Assembly (NCBI RefSeq): GCF_000003195.3
Contig: NC_012876.2
Location: 40,453,725-40,517,724, forward strand
DNA: 64,000 nt
Direction of reading: 5' to 3'
Source of the DNA: Sorghum bicolor
Lineage: Eukaryota; Streptophyta; Magnoliopsida; Poales; Poaceae
Shown: piece by piece, positions 11,694 through 23,013 of the stretch
Layout of the letters: every line of letters begins with the position of its first letter
Numbering within the stretch: position 1 is the first letter of the stretch
Position numbers and translations under genes: made by a program
Notes under the pieces: model-generated
What the model was told of the DNA's origin: nothing
The model's input: only the letters and a program-made list of their open reading frames with translations
Database searches by the model: none

Positions 11694-13744
11694 TGTTGGC
11701 ATTTCTTAACATCATCACTAAGAACAGGGTTTAATCCGTCCTCAGCAACGATGTCAGAAATGTCGTGATAACACTTACTAATGCAATCACCAAGATTAGA
11801 GTATAAATCTATCCTAAGCAATGGTGCCAGAAATGCTTGTTAGCGTTTCTTAGCATCGCTACCTAGAATAGGGTTCTGCTCTACTCATGATAATGACATT
11901 GGCAGTGTTATATTGGCAGATCCGTAGCATCACCACCTTGAATAGGAAGCTAAATCTACCTTCTCGATAACGGCGCCTTATTACCGTTAGGGTAGGGTTC
12001 CAGTTCTTAATCATGGTAGTGGCACTAGGATTGCCATGTTGGTATTCCTTAACAAGTCACTAGCTCGGTGCATGTCTAGCAACAGTGTTAAGTATATACC
12101 GGGGTGATAGTTCCTTAGGTTTGGAGTTTAAGTACCGCAAGCGGACGAGAATTATTGTGTAGCATTTCAACCCGGGGATTTACCGAGTGTCGTATTTATA
12201 GGTTCGCTCTAAGGAAGGCTTAATATGTTAAGGATTCTAAGATAAGCATAGATCAAAGTAATTATGATAGCAATAATGGAATCAAAAGTCATAGCAGGTG
12301 ATAAACATTTATATGTAGAATAGTGATCCATCATGATCTAGGCATGACATATGGGCTAAGGAATGAAAAGAGACTAAAATAATGAATTGAATCAAAGAAT
12401 AAACAAACAACCTATTGGAGCAGGTGTGGTCCTAGATACAGATCATGTCATAGAACAAGTTATCATATAATTATACTACTTAGATCTAGTCCTGTGTTTA
12501 GATGGTTTGGGAGGTTACGCGAGTACTGGTCTACCAGCAATCTCTGCAACTATTTAGACTCCTACACCCTAGCCGAATGTGGGGGAATGCCAAGGACGGA
12601 CAGGGCTATCACCACCGGCAGCCATCCCCTCAACCGTGGACTAGGACAATGCATTTACTCGGCCTTTACACCCAAGCACCATGCTTACATGCAAAGAACC
12701 TACTCGGACTCCCCCGGGTCCCCGACCCTACGGATCGACAGGTAAGAAGCCCGAGCCTACTCAAAAGAGCATGATAAACCCCCCATCTTCACACAAAGCT
12801 ATTTCTAGGCAATTAATTAACATGAAGCAATTAGACTAAAGTCGTAAGTGAGAATAATACAACATACACTTAGCACTAGTTCATATAATATACTACGAGC
12901 CCTAGGGTAGCATTATACTATAAGAACTATATACTAAAATGTATGTCATATCATTTTCACTAGAACTATATTCTAGTTCATATGCTAGCATCATAAAACA
13001 GGGCCTATGATCTATGTCATATGCCATAGCATAAGAACTATACTCTAGTTCATATGAAGAACTATATCGGACATGATAAGACATGGACTTGGAGTAAAGA
13101 TATTCTTTATTCATACCCAAGTTTCTCTCCAAGGAGCCAAGCCCTCCTTGATAGCTCACCCAACTCTCTCTCTAAAAGCTAAAAGGAAAAACTAAGAAGA
13201 GGTAGTGCCCAAATGCCTTGAAGGTGGAGTGTTGATTGTGAATGTGATGATATCCATGGAGCCTCCCTCTCCCCCTCCTTAAATAGGTGGGGAAGGTCGG
13301 TTCCCCAGGGTGTAAACTGCAATTTGCACGCGGGGACTGCGGGAGGATAGGCTCAGCAGCGCCTCTGTGAAAGGCGGTGCCGAGATGGGCTGGGCCAGGG
13401 TCGGCCGACCTAGGGGGCGGCCGCCCCCTGGTGGGCCCTGCTGTTCCCGGCCCGAAGCCCGTTGCCTTCCTCTCGGGCCCCTGAGTCTAGATCCACCTGC
13501 AAATTGATGCACTTCTATATTGGGCTTTTGGGTACTTGTTTATTTGCGCATTTTTTGACGTGTCGGATTGCGCCTTTTTATTTGCTTTCCACCTGTATGA
13601 ATGTATATGATCTGCAAAACACAACTTGCACTACATGTGGAACTTGGTAAGCATTTAATAAGTATATGTGAGTAAAATACATGCTTTTCTTCCTTTGCAT
13701 GGACTATGTTGGCGGGGTAAATATGTCATTAAGAACCGCCAACA
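11694..13744 (-). repeat. RE2 5' LTR
   Basis: The LTR is 2051 bp, the same length as the copy at 4883-6933, with the same ends. PBS-like motifs lie at 11743-11760 and 11817-11834, the TATA box at 13277-13285 and the GC-rich block near 13397-13443. An 83-codon frame at 12494-12745 is not judged to be a gene. Confidence 0.92.
13277..13285 (-). promoter_or_regulatory. TATA box of RE2 5' LTR
   Basis: The minus strand reads tatttaagg, about 110 bp downstream of the GC-rich palindromic block. This is the promoter that would drive the genomic RNA. Confidence 0.5.
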
Positions 13745-13749
13745 GTGGT

Positions 13750-14864
13750 CAAGCTGTGTAGACCCTTAGGAGCTTGTCATGCGGTTAAAATCAAGATTCA
13801 CTTGCACGTTCACTCATACATGCTGTTTCTATTTCGGAAGTACGCATCCACATACATCCACTCCTTTTCATCTCCAGATTCACACAAAATTATTCTACTC
13901 CTATCCAGGAGAGAATAGCCAAAAAACATTATCCTATCCCTGTTATTCCCTGTGAAATAAATGCTCAAGATATTTTGGTTACTACCACTTGCTACATTAT
14001 TCCAGGAGGGTGAGTGCTCAAAAAAAATAAAGAGAAAAAAAAAGAAAAATATGAGGAAATAAAAAGGGGCAAGTGCCCCGAACCTCGAAGAAAATAAAAA
14101 GTGAGACGAGAGGTAAAAATGGACAAGTGTCCGACAGTAGAATTAGGGGTACAAGATACCCACCTGAGAGAAAAGGAAAAGAAAATATAGAGCATCTCAT
14201 TCCCCTCAAAAAGCTTCAAAGTGCAAGAAAGGTATGTATCCACTCAAAAGAGCAAAATAAAATTAGACTTTCACCATTGTTTTCACCATTATCACCCTAC
14301 ACCATTTATTCGCCACACATGCACATCTTGATTTGACTTATTGACTTGTTCTTCTGGATCCATGGTTTCACTATGCAATAAATGTCTTGTAAGTATGTAT
14401 GCTTTCTCTCCCACGTATGAGATCCAGATATCAAGCCTTATTAGAGTAGGATCACAGAGAAGGTAATGTCACTATGCCTCATACCACAAATACCACATAC
14501 TTTGAGAGAAGGCATATACCATCACTGCCTTGGTAATGATCCAGAAATACCACAAAAGAGAGAATTGAGAGAGTCATACAAGGAATCTCTGAGTTTTATT
14601 TTAAAAATCTGCAAAAAACTCCAGAGCTATAGTTGATCAAAGAACAAGAGACATGGCGCTTGACTTGACCATTCTATCTTTTAACTGCTCAAGACATAAG
14701 TGACGGTTGCAAGCCCCATGGTGAAAGGTAAAATGAGTAAGTTTAAATCTTAACAGTTTACCCTAAACCAGAGATGAGATCTTGTTTAAACGCATGTGTA
14801 CCTTTAAGGCACGAAACCACTGCAGAAACTTGAGTCCATCCTTGCTCAGGGACGAGCAAGAGCT
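13750..14864 (+). other. RE1 3' non-coding region, second part, with conserved module
   Basis: The sequence resumes after RE2. The block 14011-14172 (gacgaggtaaaaatggacaa-like, then agtagaattaggggtacaag) is shared with RE2, RE4 and RE5. A second shared block is at about 14652-14750 (atggcgcttgacttgacc). A frame of 87 codons at 14073-14336 spans the first block but has no known domain. Confidence 0.6.
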
Positions 14865-14878
14865 AAGCTTGGGGGAGT
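14865..14878 (+). other. RE1 polypurine tract
   Basis: The tract aagcttgggggagt directly precedes the 3' LTR start. It primes plus-strand DNA synthesis in LTR elements. Confidence 0.85.
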
Positions 14879-16246
14879 TGTTGACGGTCCTTAAGTACCA
14901 AATATAATCATCCAATAAATAAAGAAAAGGATCCAAATACAACCAACACCCAAACTTAGGGTTTTGTCTGACAGAATTCCACGAGTTTTGGTGTTTGTCT
15001 ATTTCTGCAGGGGGTTATCAGGAAATATGGAGGAGAGGCCCACATGTCGGGTTTACATAGAGATATTAACGTGCCACACAATTTTCTATTATCTAGAAGA
15101 CTCCAAAAGCCACGGGAACGAACGGGAAGGCGATCGAGCCCGAGGGCAGGGCGCCCGCCCTCCCCCCTAGGGCGCCCGCCCTGAGTTAGAGTCCAATGAA
15201 GACCTGTCTCGCGGATTACGCTCCACTGACTTAAAGGATCAAGGATAACCGTTCAATCAATGTCGGTTTGATCCGACGGCCCAGATTCACTTGAGGGGAC
15301 TATATAAGCAGACCCCCTGGCCCCTGGAGGAGAACAAGTTCAATGTAGAGTTGAGAGGTGCCCTCGAAGGATAACCTTTCCTCTACATAGACAGAGTAAA
15401 AGCTAGGGTTTGGAGATGAGAGCTCTCCTCTCATCTCTAAACTAGAATAGATCTAGATAGTAGCGAGATGGAGAGCGAGGGAGGATTGGAGGAGAGGCCG
15501 GCCTGTCTGTTCTTCCTCCGGTTGTACTTCGCCATGATCAAGTTCTAATCAAGCTTGCTCATGGGATGACTCTAGTAATCTACTTATATTTCATTATGCA
15601 ATTACTATTCATGTATGTTCTGGTTCACAACTCTTTTGACTACTTTTAATCTATAGGACCCAATAGGTTAAAGTTGTAGTATAGGTGTAATCGTGGTGCT
15701 TAAACCTAGATTACTTGTGAATATCCCGTGTCTAGCTGGATCGTGTGGTAGGCCGCGTAGGTGACAGTTACGTTGGTCTCCTGTAGTCTACCTCCTGTTA
15801 GCAGGACGGGTAGGGTTTATCGGCCTATGGATAAGCATCCTTTGTGGTGTATTCTTATCACGTGGTTCGTCCCAGACATAGACATACCCCTTCGAAGTAG
15901 AGAAACCATAGTTACTCTCTCTATTCTCCTACCATCGCCCATATATTAGATTGCTCTACTCTCTATTCCCATATTATCACCCATTGTTATCTTACCTTTA
16001 ATATTGTTCTTATTTAATTCTACCATCTTTCCTATTTCCACCTACCTATCTATCTAGGTTAAGTTAGAGCGTAGATCAGTTCTCCCGTTTCCCTGTGGAT
16101 ACGATAAAATCTTTAACCGGGTAAAAGCTACAACCCTATCTGTGTGCTTGCGGATTTATCTGTGTGCGTATAAATACCATAGTACACTCTAGTGCCATGC
16201 TGGGGATGACAACCTAGTATTCAAGTGGTGTTAGCAAGTGTCAACA
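14879..16246 (+). repeat. RE1 3' LTR
   Basis: The LTR is 1368 bp, beginning tgttgacggtcc and ending gtgtcaaca. A GC-rich palindromic motif (agggcgcccgccct-like, twice, about 15145-15182) lies upstream of a TATA box at 15301. Its right edge joins the Sirevirus gag directly. Confidence 0.92.
15301..15308 (+). promoter_or_regulatory. TATA box of RE1 3' LTR
   Basis: The sequence tatataag is preceded by ac and followed by cagaccccctggcccctgg, the arrangement also seen at 38025 in RE4. Confidence 0.65.
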
Positions 16247-18104
16247 CCCACTTGCTTGCATTTATTGCAATACCAACCATTGCTCTTCACAAAGCTAGGC
16301 TTGTGAGTTACGAAGGCCTTCTTGCCTTTCTTGGGAGTGTAGCCTAATCCCTCTTTGTTGAGAGAAAATCTTTGGCTACCCAAGCACTTTAGCAAGTGGG
16401 CCTCACCACCATAGGCCTTGCCTAGGGCGTGAGTGAGCTCATCCACCTCTCTCTTGAGAGTCTCATTCTCAACCTTTAGTGAAGCATCACAAGGGACATT
16501 AACACTAGAAGTAGAGGTAGAGTTTGTGGTGGTGGATGAAGACCTACAAGAAGAGTTAGTGGCAACAACAATAGATGGGTTGGATGATTCCTTAATTAAG
16601 TCATATGTTGTGCTCACATCACATGATACAACGACCTTTTCCTTGTTCTCTTCTAACAACAAGGATTGAGCCTTTTCAAGCTTGGTGTGAGCCTTCCCAA
16701 GCTTCTCATGGGCATCCACTAGCCTCTCATGAGTAGCATTGAGCTCATCAAAGGATTGCTGAAGAGCTTTTAACTTCTTGACCAATTGTTTGCAATCATG
16801 TTTTTAGAATGAATAAGTGAATCGGCTTGCTCTAACATGTCCATGAGTTGTTCATTAGTGAATTCATTTTCATCATCACTATCACTATCATGTTCATGTT
16901 CACTTTCACTTTCACTCTCATCATATTGCACCTTGTGGCCCTTGGCCATGAAGCATGAAGGAGTGTTGAAGAGTGATGGCTTGTTGATAGCAATACTAGC
17001 AAGCGCCTTCTTCTTGGATGCCTTGTCATCATCACTTGAATCATCATCCGAAGAAGCATCACTATCCCATGTCACAACATAGGATCCACCCTTCTTCTTC
17101 TTCTTCTTGAAGACCATCTTCTTCTCTTTCTTTTCTTTCTTCTCCTTCTTGTTCTTCTTGTCATGCTCATCATTGTCACTATTGTAGGGACAATCCGCCA
17201 CAATATGATCAGGGCTCTTGCACTTGTAGCATAGCCTCACATGCTCCTTGTTCTTGAAGTGATCGACTCTTCTCTTTCTTGTGTGATAGCCCTTCTTCTT
17301 CATCATCTTGCCAAACTTGCGGACAAAGAGTGCTAGTGCTTCATTATAACTATCATCTTTGGACCACTCCTCATCACTTGATTCTTCCTTCTTGGCCTTG
17401 CCCTTGTTCTTGCTCTTGGATGAAGAGCTAGCTTTGAATGCTACACTCTTCTTCTTCTTATCATCATCATCCTTCTTCATGACCTCATCATCATCATTGT
17501 CATTGTATTGATCCTCGGTCATGACATCTCCAAGCACCTCATTGGGAGATACACCCATCAATGCACCTCTAAAGATGATTGTTCTCAAAGTCTTGAACCT
17601 CTTGGACAAGAACATCAAGAACTTGTCAATGAAGTCTTCATCCTTCACATTCTCACAAAGGCCCTTGAGATCATTGATGATGACTTGAAGACTATAGAAC
17701 ATCTCCAGAATTGACTCATCATCCTTCATATTGAAGTTTGATAGCTTGTCTTTGAGCATGTAGAGCTTGGCACTTTTTACCGTTGTAGTGCCCTCATATG
17801 TATCTTCTAGCCTTGTCCATACTTCACTAGCCTTCTCAAGATCTTTGACTTGTTCAAACACCTTTGAATCAATGCCATTATAGATTGTGTTGAGAGCCAT
17901 AGTATTGCATTGCTTGTTTGCTCTCTCATTGTCGGTGGGGTTGGCGGGGTCAAGGATCACAAAGTCATTCTCCGTGACTTCTCACACTCTATCATTGATT
18001 GATCTAAGGTACATTTTCATTTTTCTCTTCCAATAGTCGAAAGAACTTGTGCCATCAAAGAATGGTGGTTTGCCCCCAACATGGTTGAACACTATTTGAG
18101 CCAT
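16247..18104 (-). pseudogene. gag: Sirevirus gag, truncated, with one stop and one frameshift
   Basis: The start is ATG at 18104 (MAQIVFNHVGGKPPFFDGTS). An in-frame TGA lies at 17982-17984 and an indel near 16790 changes the frame for the last 180 codons. The copia gag core is clear (VWTRLEDTYEGTTTVKSAKL, ESILEMFYSLQVIINDLKG). A zinc knuckle CYKCKSPDHIVADC follows, embedded in long Lys and Asp/Ser runs. The C-terminal part is coiled-coil (SFDELNATHERLVDAHEKLG) and ends just after a second half-finger CNKC, where RE1 is inserted. The length and extended C-terminus suit Sirevirus gag. Confidence 0.82.
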
Positions 18105-18145
18105 AATTTGATCACCAAGGTTGTTAAGCCATCACAAAATGGTGA

Positions 18146-18162
18146 CCATGGCTCCGATACCA
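18146..18162 (-). other. Sirevirus primer binding site
   Basis: The minus strand reads tggtatcggagccatgg, two bases from the LTR end. It is one change from the initiator tRNA-Met PBS core tggtatcagagc. Confidence 0.8.
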
Positions 18163-18164
18163 CT

Positions 18165-20191
18165 TGAAAGGTCCTAATATGGCTAGAGGGGGTGAATAGC
18201 CTATTTAAAAATTCTACAAACTCACTAGAGCAAGAGGTTAGTAAATAACAAAGGGAAGCTTTTTACTCTAGCTCTAATGGGGTGTTTGCAAGCCACCTAA
18301 CCAACAATTCTAGTTGCTTATAATCACTATCCACACAAGAACTATGTCTCTACTTACACTAGAGAGATACCTAAAGTTTCTATACAAGAAGTAAGCTACT
18401 CTAGTTTGCAAGAATGTAAGAGAGAGTGTTTGATCTTTATACCGCCGTGTAGAGGGGATGAACCAATCACAATAATATGAAGTATGATGACCGAGAAATC
18501 CAATGAACAATCACAATGGAGACCCACAATTTTCTCCCGAGGTTCACGTGCTTGCCGGCACGCTACGTCCCCATTGTGTCGACCAACACTTGGTGGTTCA
18601 GCGGCTAAGAGGTGTGGCACGAACCTCATCCTCACTAGGACACCGCAAGAACCTACCCACAAGTGAGGTAGCTCAATGACATGAGCACTTTACTAGAGTT
18701 ACCTTCGGCTCTCTGCCAGGGAAGGTACAAGACCCCTCACAATCATCGGGACATGGCCACGAACAATCACCAACTCGCGTCAATGCTCCTCCGCTGCTCC
18801 AAGCCAATTAGGTGGTGGCAACCACTAAGAGTAACAAGAAAACTGCAGCCAAATCGATCCCCAAGTGCCACTAGATACAATCACTCAAGCAAATGCACTT
18901 GAAATCACTCCCAATCTCACAAAGATGAATAATCTATGAAGGAGATGAGTGGAAGGTGTTTGCTTAGGCTCATAAGGATGTCAAGTATGCTAGAATGTCA
19001 AGAGAGTGAGCCCCAAGCCAGCCAACACGTATTTATAAGCCTCTCAAACAAATAGAGGCGTTGGCTTCTTCACTGTGCAAAACACAGGGCCACCGGACAT
19101 ACAGCCAGTGACCACCGGACGCTCAACCTATGCTTCTCGTGCTTGAAACAGAGCCACATGTCCACTGCTTGAACTATGCGCGTCGATCTCTAACGGTCAA
19201 ATACGAACCACCGGACGTGCTCAAGTTGGCACCAGACGCGTCCGGTGCACACCGGTCACGTGTGCAGAGAGGTCTGCAGACGCGCGGGGTCATCGGACCC
19301 ACACCACCGGACACACTCCAGATCATCTGGTCCCTTACCCAGAGAGCTCTGCAAAGGCACAGGGGCACTGGACGCGCACCACCAGATGCACCCTGAGCGT
19401 TCGGTGCCTCATTTAGAGGCGCCTGAAGAAATCAGGCAACACCGGACGCGCCAACAGGATTTAGCCCACGTCCAGTGCCTAGCGTCCGGTGCCTAACCCT
19501 AACTGAGCCAGGCACTTGACAACACACCGGACACACAGGCTTAGCGTCCGGTGCCTCCGCAGTCAGCGTCCTGTGAGTGTTTCTCAGTGAGGAACATTCC
19601 TGCGACTTCTCCAAACTTTCCACTGACGTAATAGAAAATATGCATTATATTTTCTCAAAAGCGCAGAACATGTGCGCATGTGTTAGCAAAGTGTGCCAAC
19701 CCTCTCTACCCTTCAAACTCCACCTCCTTCTCAAAGTGTGCCAACACCACAATGTGTAAACCAACATGTGCACGTGTGTTAGCATTTTCATAATCATTTT
19801 CTTCGAAGGAGTTAACTTAGCTCACTAGGTTCTAAATGCATGCACATGAACAATGACACCTAGTGGCACTTCATAACTGCTTAGCCAAAGAATTCCCCTC
19901 TTTATAGTACGACTATCTATCCTAAATATGATCACACCCACTATGGTGTCTTGATCACCAAAACCAAAAGCCTAAGCAATACATTTGCCTTGATCTCCAT
20001 AGGGTTTTGTTTTTCTATTTCTTCTTGTCCAAGTTAAGCACTTGATCATCTTGTGGTTATCACCATCATCACCATGATCATCACTTGCTCCATCACTTGG
20101 CATGTACCAACCTTATTAAGTCTACACACACTTAGTATAGAGGTTAGTACTAGGATTTCATCAATTATCCAAAACCAAACTAGGGCTTTCA
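18165..20191 (-). repeat. Sirevirus 5' LTR
   Basis: The LTR is 2027 bp with matching ends: tgaaagg at the left and gctttca at the right form the terminal inverted repeat. It contains no coding region. Confidence 0.85.
19080..19570. repeat. Cluster of CACCGGAC/GTCCGGTG motifs in the Sirevirus LTR
   Basis: At least ten copies of ccaccggac, gcgtccggtgc or close variants occur here in both orientations. Such palindromic motifs upstream of the TATA box are known from Sirevirus LTRs. They are rich in CG and CHG sites and so are methylation targets. Confidence 0.7.
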
Positions 20192-20691
20192 CTTGGCTAT
20201 GTATCAATCGGGCCTTAAGCCCAAGTTGTGGGTGCCTCTCCCTAGTCGCCTCCAACCCTAGGACGCCTCTCTTTTATATTCCACATAGTCGCCACTGTTT
20301 AGACTTGGGTTTTGATTAGAGTTTAATTTTCCATCGAGAAACTGAATCGTTCATTGTAACTATGGTGACAAATTCTTTTTGATCATTATCTAGGGCTCTG
20401 GTTTTTGATCTCCTCCACTATGTTGATTAGTCCTTTGGAACCCAGTTCTTGAACCCTCTTTGATATTTGCATCAACTCATATTTGCAATTTCAGATTGCG
20501 TGTTTATACTTTCTTGCTTGTGTTCTTATCGAGGTCAATCAAGTTGTGCTTGATTGATAACCAACAGAGCAGTGGTGTAACGGTTGCAGGGTTCGAGTCG
20601 TGTTTGATTTGAAGCCGGATTGCCAACGTCGAGATCTCCACAAATCGAACATACCGGTTATCTCTAGGAAGATCGGGCCTGGTCCTCATCA
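20192..20691 (+). repeat. RE3 5' LTR, partial
   Basis: The segment aligns with about 26187-26700. Its first 110 bp or so are missing because the Sirevirus was inserted and the far side lies outside the window. Confidence 0.85.
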
Positions 20692-20693
20692 AT

Positions 20694-20703
20694 TGGTATC
20701 AGA
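20694..20703 (+). other. RE3 primer binding site
   Basis: The sequence tggtatcaga begins three bases after the LTR end and matches the initiator tRNA-Met PBS. The next 260 bp (20704-20963) are untranslated leader with no feature seen. Confidence 0.75.
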
Positions 20704-21388
20704 TATTTTAGGTTTATTGTGAGGTATAATCTTATTTGCCCTAGATTCATATTTCTTCATTACCTACAGTTCACAAAAAGCCCAAAAAATTATTTCAATT
20801 TCCACTGTCCTATCACCCGTTGTGCCTTGCAATTTCGTTTTCAGATTTTTCTTTGTTGAGTTTGTGTCCGTGGTTGAGTCTAGTTACTGGTTTTAATTGT
20901 GTTCATCTTCGTAGCTCATTTTGCACCGTTGCTATTCTTCGTTTCTGCCGCTATCACATCCACTGTTGACGATAGATAAGTACTATTTTTAACCGTCAAC
21001 ATAGCATGAGAAAGGACTTAAATCAGAATACTATCTAGCTGTAGGGGTTATCACTAACAAAATTCCACTAGTTTTGGTGATTGTCTATTTCTGCAAGGGG
21101 TTATCGAAATAAGAACAAAAGGAGGTCCACATGTTAGATTTACAGAGAGAGAATACATGAAACATCAACTTAGGAATACTCTAGAAGGCTCGGGAGGACA
21201 CCACCTGAAAGTTGGGGCCCACCTAGCATAGGGAAAGGGAGGGCACCCCACCTAGCAGGGGCGGCCACCCAGGGAGATCTACCAATTAGGGTGAACCTCT
21301 CGGATCCTGCCTCCATTGACTTTGAGGATTAATCTTAAGCGCACGTTTAAGTCAGTTTGATCTAAGGGCTGTGGTGCTTCCTAGGGGG

Positions 21389-21400
21389 CTATAAATAAAG
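21389..21400 (+). promoter_or_regulatory. TATA box of the 20964 LTR
   Basis: The sequence ctataaataaag is followed by accctggccccc, as in the other LTRs of this group. Confidence 0.5.
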
Positions 21401-22089
21401 ACCCTGGCCCCCCTAGAGGAGGAGTTCATAATTCTCTAAGAGGATCAAGAGAAGAATTAGACAGAGAGGGGTCCCTCGAATGGATCTATCTCTATAGGAT
21501 TCTTAGCCACCATCTCAATTAGATCTCTATAGTTCTTTAGCATAGCTACATAGGAATAGATCTAGAAGAAGTCAAGTTAATCTTGGAGTCCGATCTATCT
21601 TTAGTTCTTGGTAAACTCTTATTCTCTTTGTTATATTTATATTAGTTATTGCTACTATGAATATGAATTTGATCTGTTTGATTATATCGGAATGGACTTT
21701 ATTCTATTTGCTTATGTTCTCAATTATATTGTTATTAGTCTATTTTGATTATATGCTTAGCGTAGTTAGATTAGAATTATGTTTATGCATAGGATCGTAT
21801 AGCGCTTACTCATTAGATCGATGGGTAAGTGGTAAATATTGTGTAGGCGTGGTGCCTAGACCGTATTTATCTACAATTTCCCCTTATAGTCGAGAGCTTG
21901 AGGTAGATCACGGGAGTGACAGTCTTGTTGAGTCCTTTGTATTCCTTCTCTCGATTATAAGGATTGTAGAGCACCATTATTATAGGGAAGTGATTTCTAT
22001 GTTCATGATCTTTCTTGCTATTATCACTATTATTGGCAAATCTTAGCAGCAATGCTAGAATAGCAATGTCCAGAGATGCCAGGTGTGTG

Positions 22090-23013
22090 GTAATTCTAGA
22101 CTAGTGGATAATTCCGTAAGTGCATAAAATATACCGATGTATCACTTCACCCGAGAGTATTCCAAGGTATCGTAATTTATATTTTCCCAAAGGAAAGCAA
22201 GCTAGGATGTGTAATAAGAGAGAGAGGAGATATCCTCGTGTTTACTATGGCCTAAGACCAACTAGTGGACTACAGGGTAAATGATAGATAGGATAAATGA
22301 TAATCAAAGTAAAGCTTAAATCCTAATCTAAGGTAACTAGTAGTGATAGCTAGGTGGGAGGACAACAAGTGAGTATAGGACTCCTATGAGGCTAACTTAA
22401 TTCTAGTGGACTCGATCCTAATAGATATATTAGACAGATAAACTGACCCTTACTACTTGTGTAAGGGGAGGAAACGAAAGAGAAGGAGACAGAACCCCTA
22501 CTCAAGCGAGACCAAACTTATGTACGCCCTGCACTTAGAAACTAGCCTTGATGTGGTGGGAATCCTAATGCCGAGCCCAAACTGTCACTTCAGGCCAGTG
22601 CACCCACAGACCTTCCGTAAAGACTAGTGGCTACCAATGATAAGACTAAGTATGAACACCACGTTCACACTTACTCTTACAACTCTCACTAACGATCAAA
22701 TTAGCTCGAGCTCCTAGATTAACTTAGGACGCCGATATAAACACAAGGAGTGGTTCTAGGGACCAATCCACTACAACAATTATGCTACTAAGACTTAGCA
22801 CACTACAAGACTATAAAGAGACTTGCACAAAGTAGTATGAAAGTAATACTAAGCAAAGTAAAGAAAGGCTAATATATTAAAGTAAACTACTAAAGGGAAG
22901 ATACAAGAACAATACCAGACTCTCCAGAAGGCGACTCCAGAGACCCCGACCTTGCTCGACTGAACTCTAACTCCAACTACTAGACTAACAACTAATTGAT
23001 CTCTCAAGCTTAT
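22090..23013 (-). repeat. Fragment of a minus-strand Athila-like LTR
   Basis: The left end contains taccgatgtatcacttcacc and gagtattccaaggtatcg, the motifs found just inside the starts of the LTRs at 2540 and 23014. The fragment runs to the next LTR at 23014 without an end of its own. Its exact left edge is unclear. Confidence 0.5.

Larger units (their letters stand above)
4883..13744 (-). mobile_element. RE2: complete Athila-like element with gag and env-like ORF, no pol
   Basis: The element is 8862 bp with two LTRs of exactly 2051 bp and the target duplication gtggt at 4878-4882 and 13745-13749. On the minus strand the order is 5' LTR, PBS (11685-11668), gag (11540-10176), an internal promoter-like block (9975-9730), an ATHILA ORF-1/env-like frame (9569-8010), a non-coding 3' part, PPT (6951-6934) and 3' LTR. 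The 4.76-kb interior has no protease, RT, RNase H or integrase, so it needs pol from a relative. The LTRs differ by about 9 substitutions in the first 320 bp, nearly all transitions, so the insertion is younger than RE1. Confidence 0.92.
1..16246 (+). mobile_element. RE1: gag-only Athila-like LTR retrotransposon, host of two nested insertions
   Basis: The window opens inside the 5' LTR (1-444). That stretch aligns without gaps to 15803-16246, the end of the 3' LTR, with roughly 17 mismatches by eye (about 4%). In order the element has the partial 5' LTR, a PBS of the Athila type, a gag gene, a long non-coding 3' part and a polypurine tract before the 3' LTR. Two insertions with perfect 5-bp target duplications interrupt it: the solo LTR 2540-3733 and RE2 4883-13744. 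With both removed, no protease, RT, RNase H or integrase remains, so it is non-autonomous. It lies inside the gag gene of a Sirevirus; its right target duplication should be cccac (16247-16251), and the left one lies outside the window. Lineage is inferred from the PBS and gag. Confidence 0.85.
16247..20191 (-). mobile_element. Sirevirus-type Ty1/Copia element, 5' half
   Basis: On the minus strand a 2027-bp LTR (20191-18165) is followed by a PBS of the tRNA-Met type and a gag gene, which is cut at 16247 by the inserted RE1. The rest (pol and 3' LTR) should lie to the left of the window. The element sits in the 5' LTR of RE3. The flanking cttgg (20192-20196) is the likely target duplication, since the intact RE3 LTR has aacttggcc at the same place. 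The large Ser/Lys/Asp-rich gag and the LTR palindromes point to Sireviruses. Confidence 0.85.
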
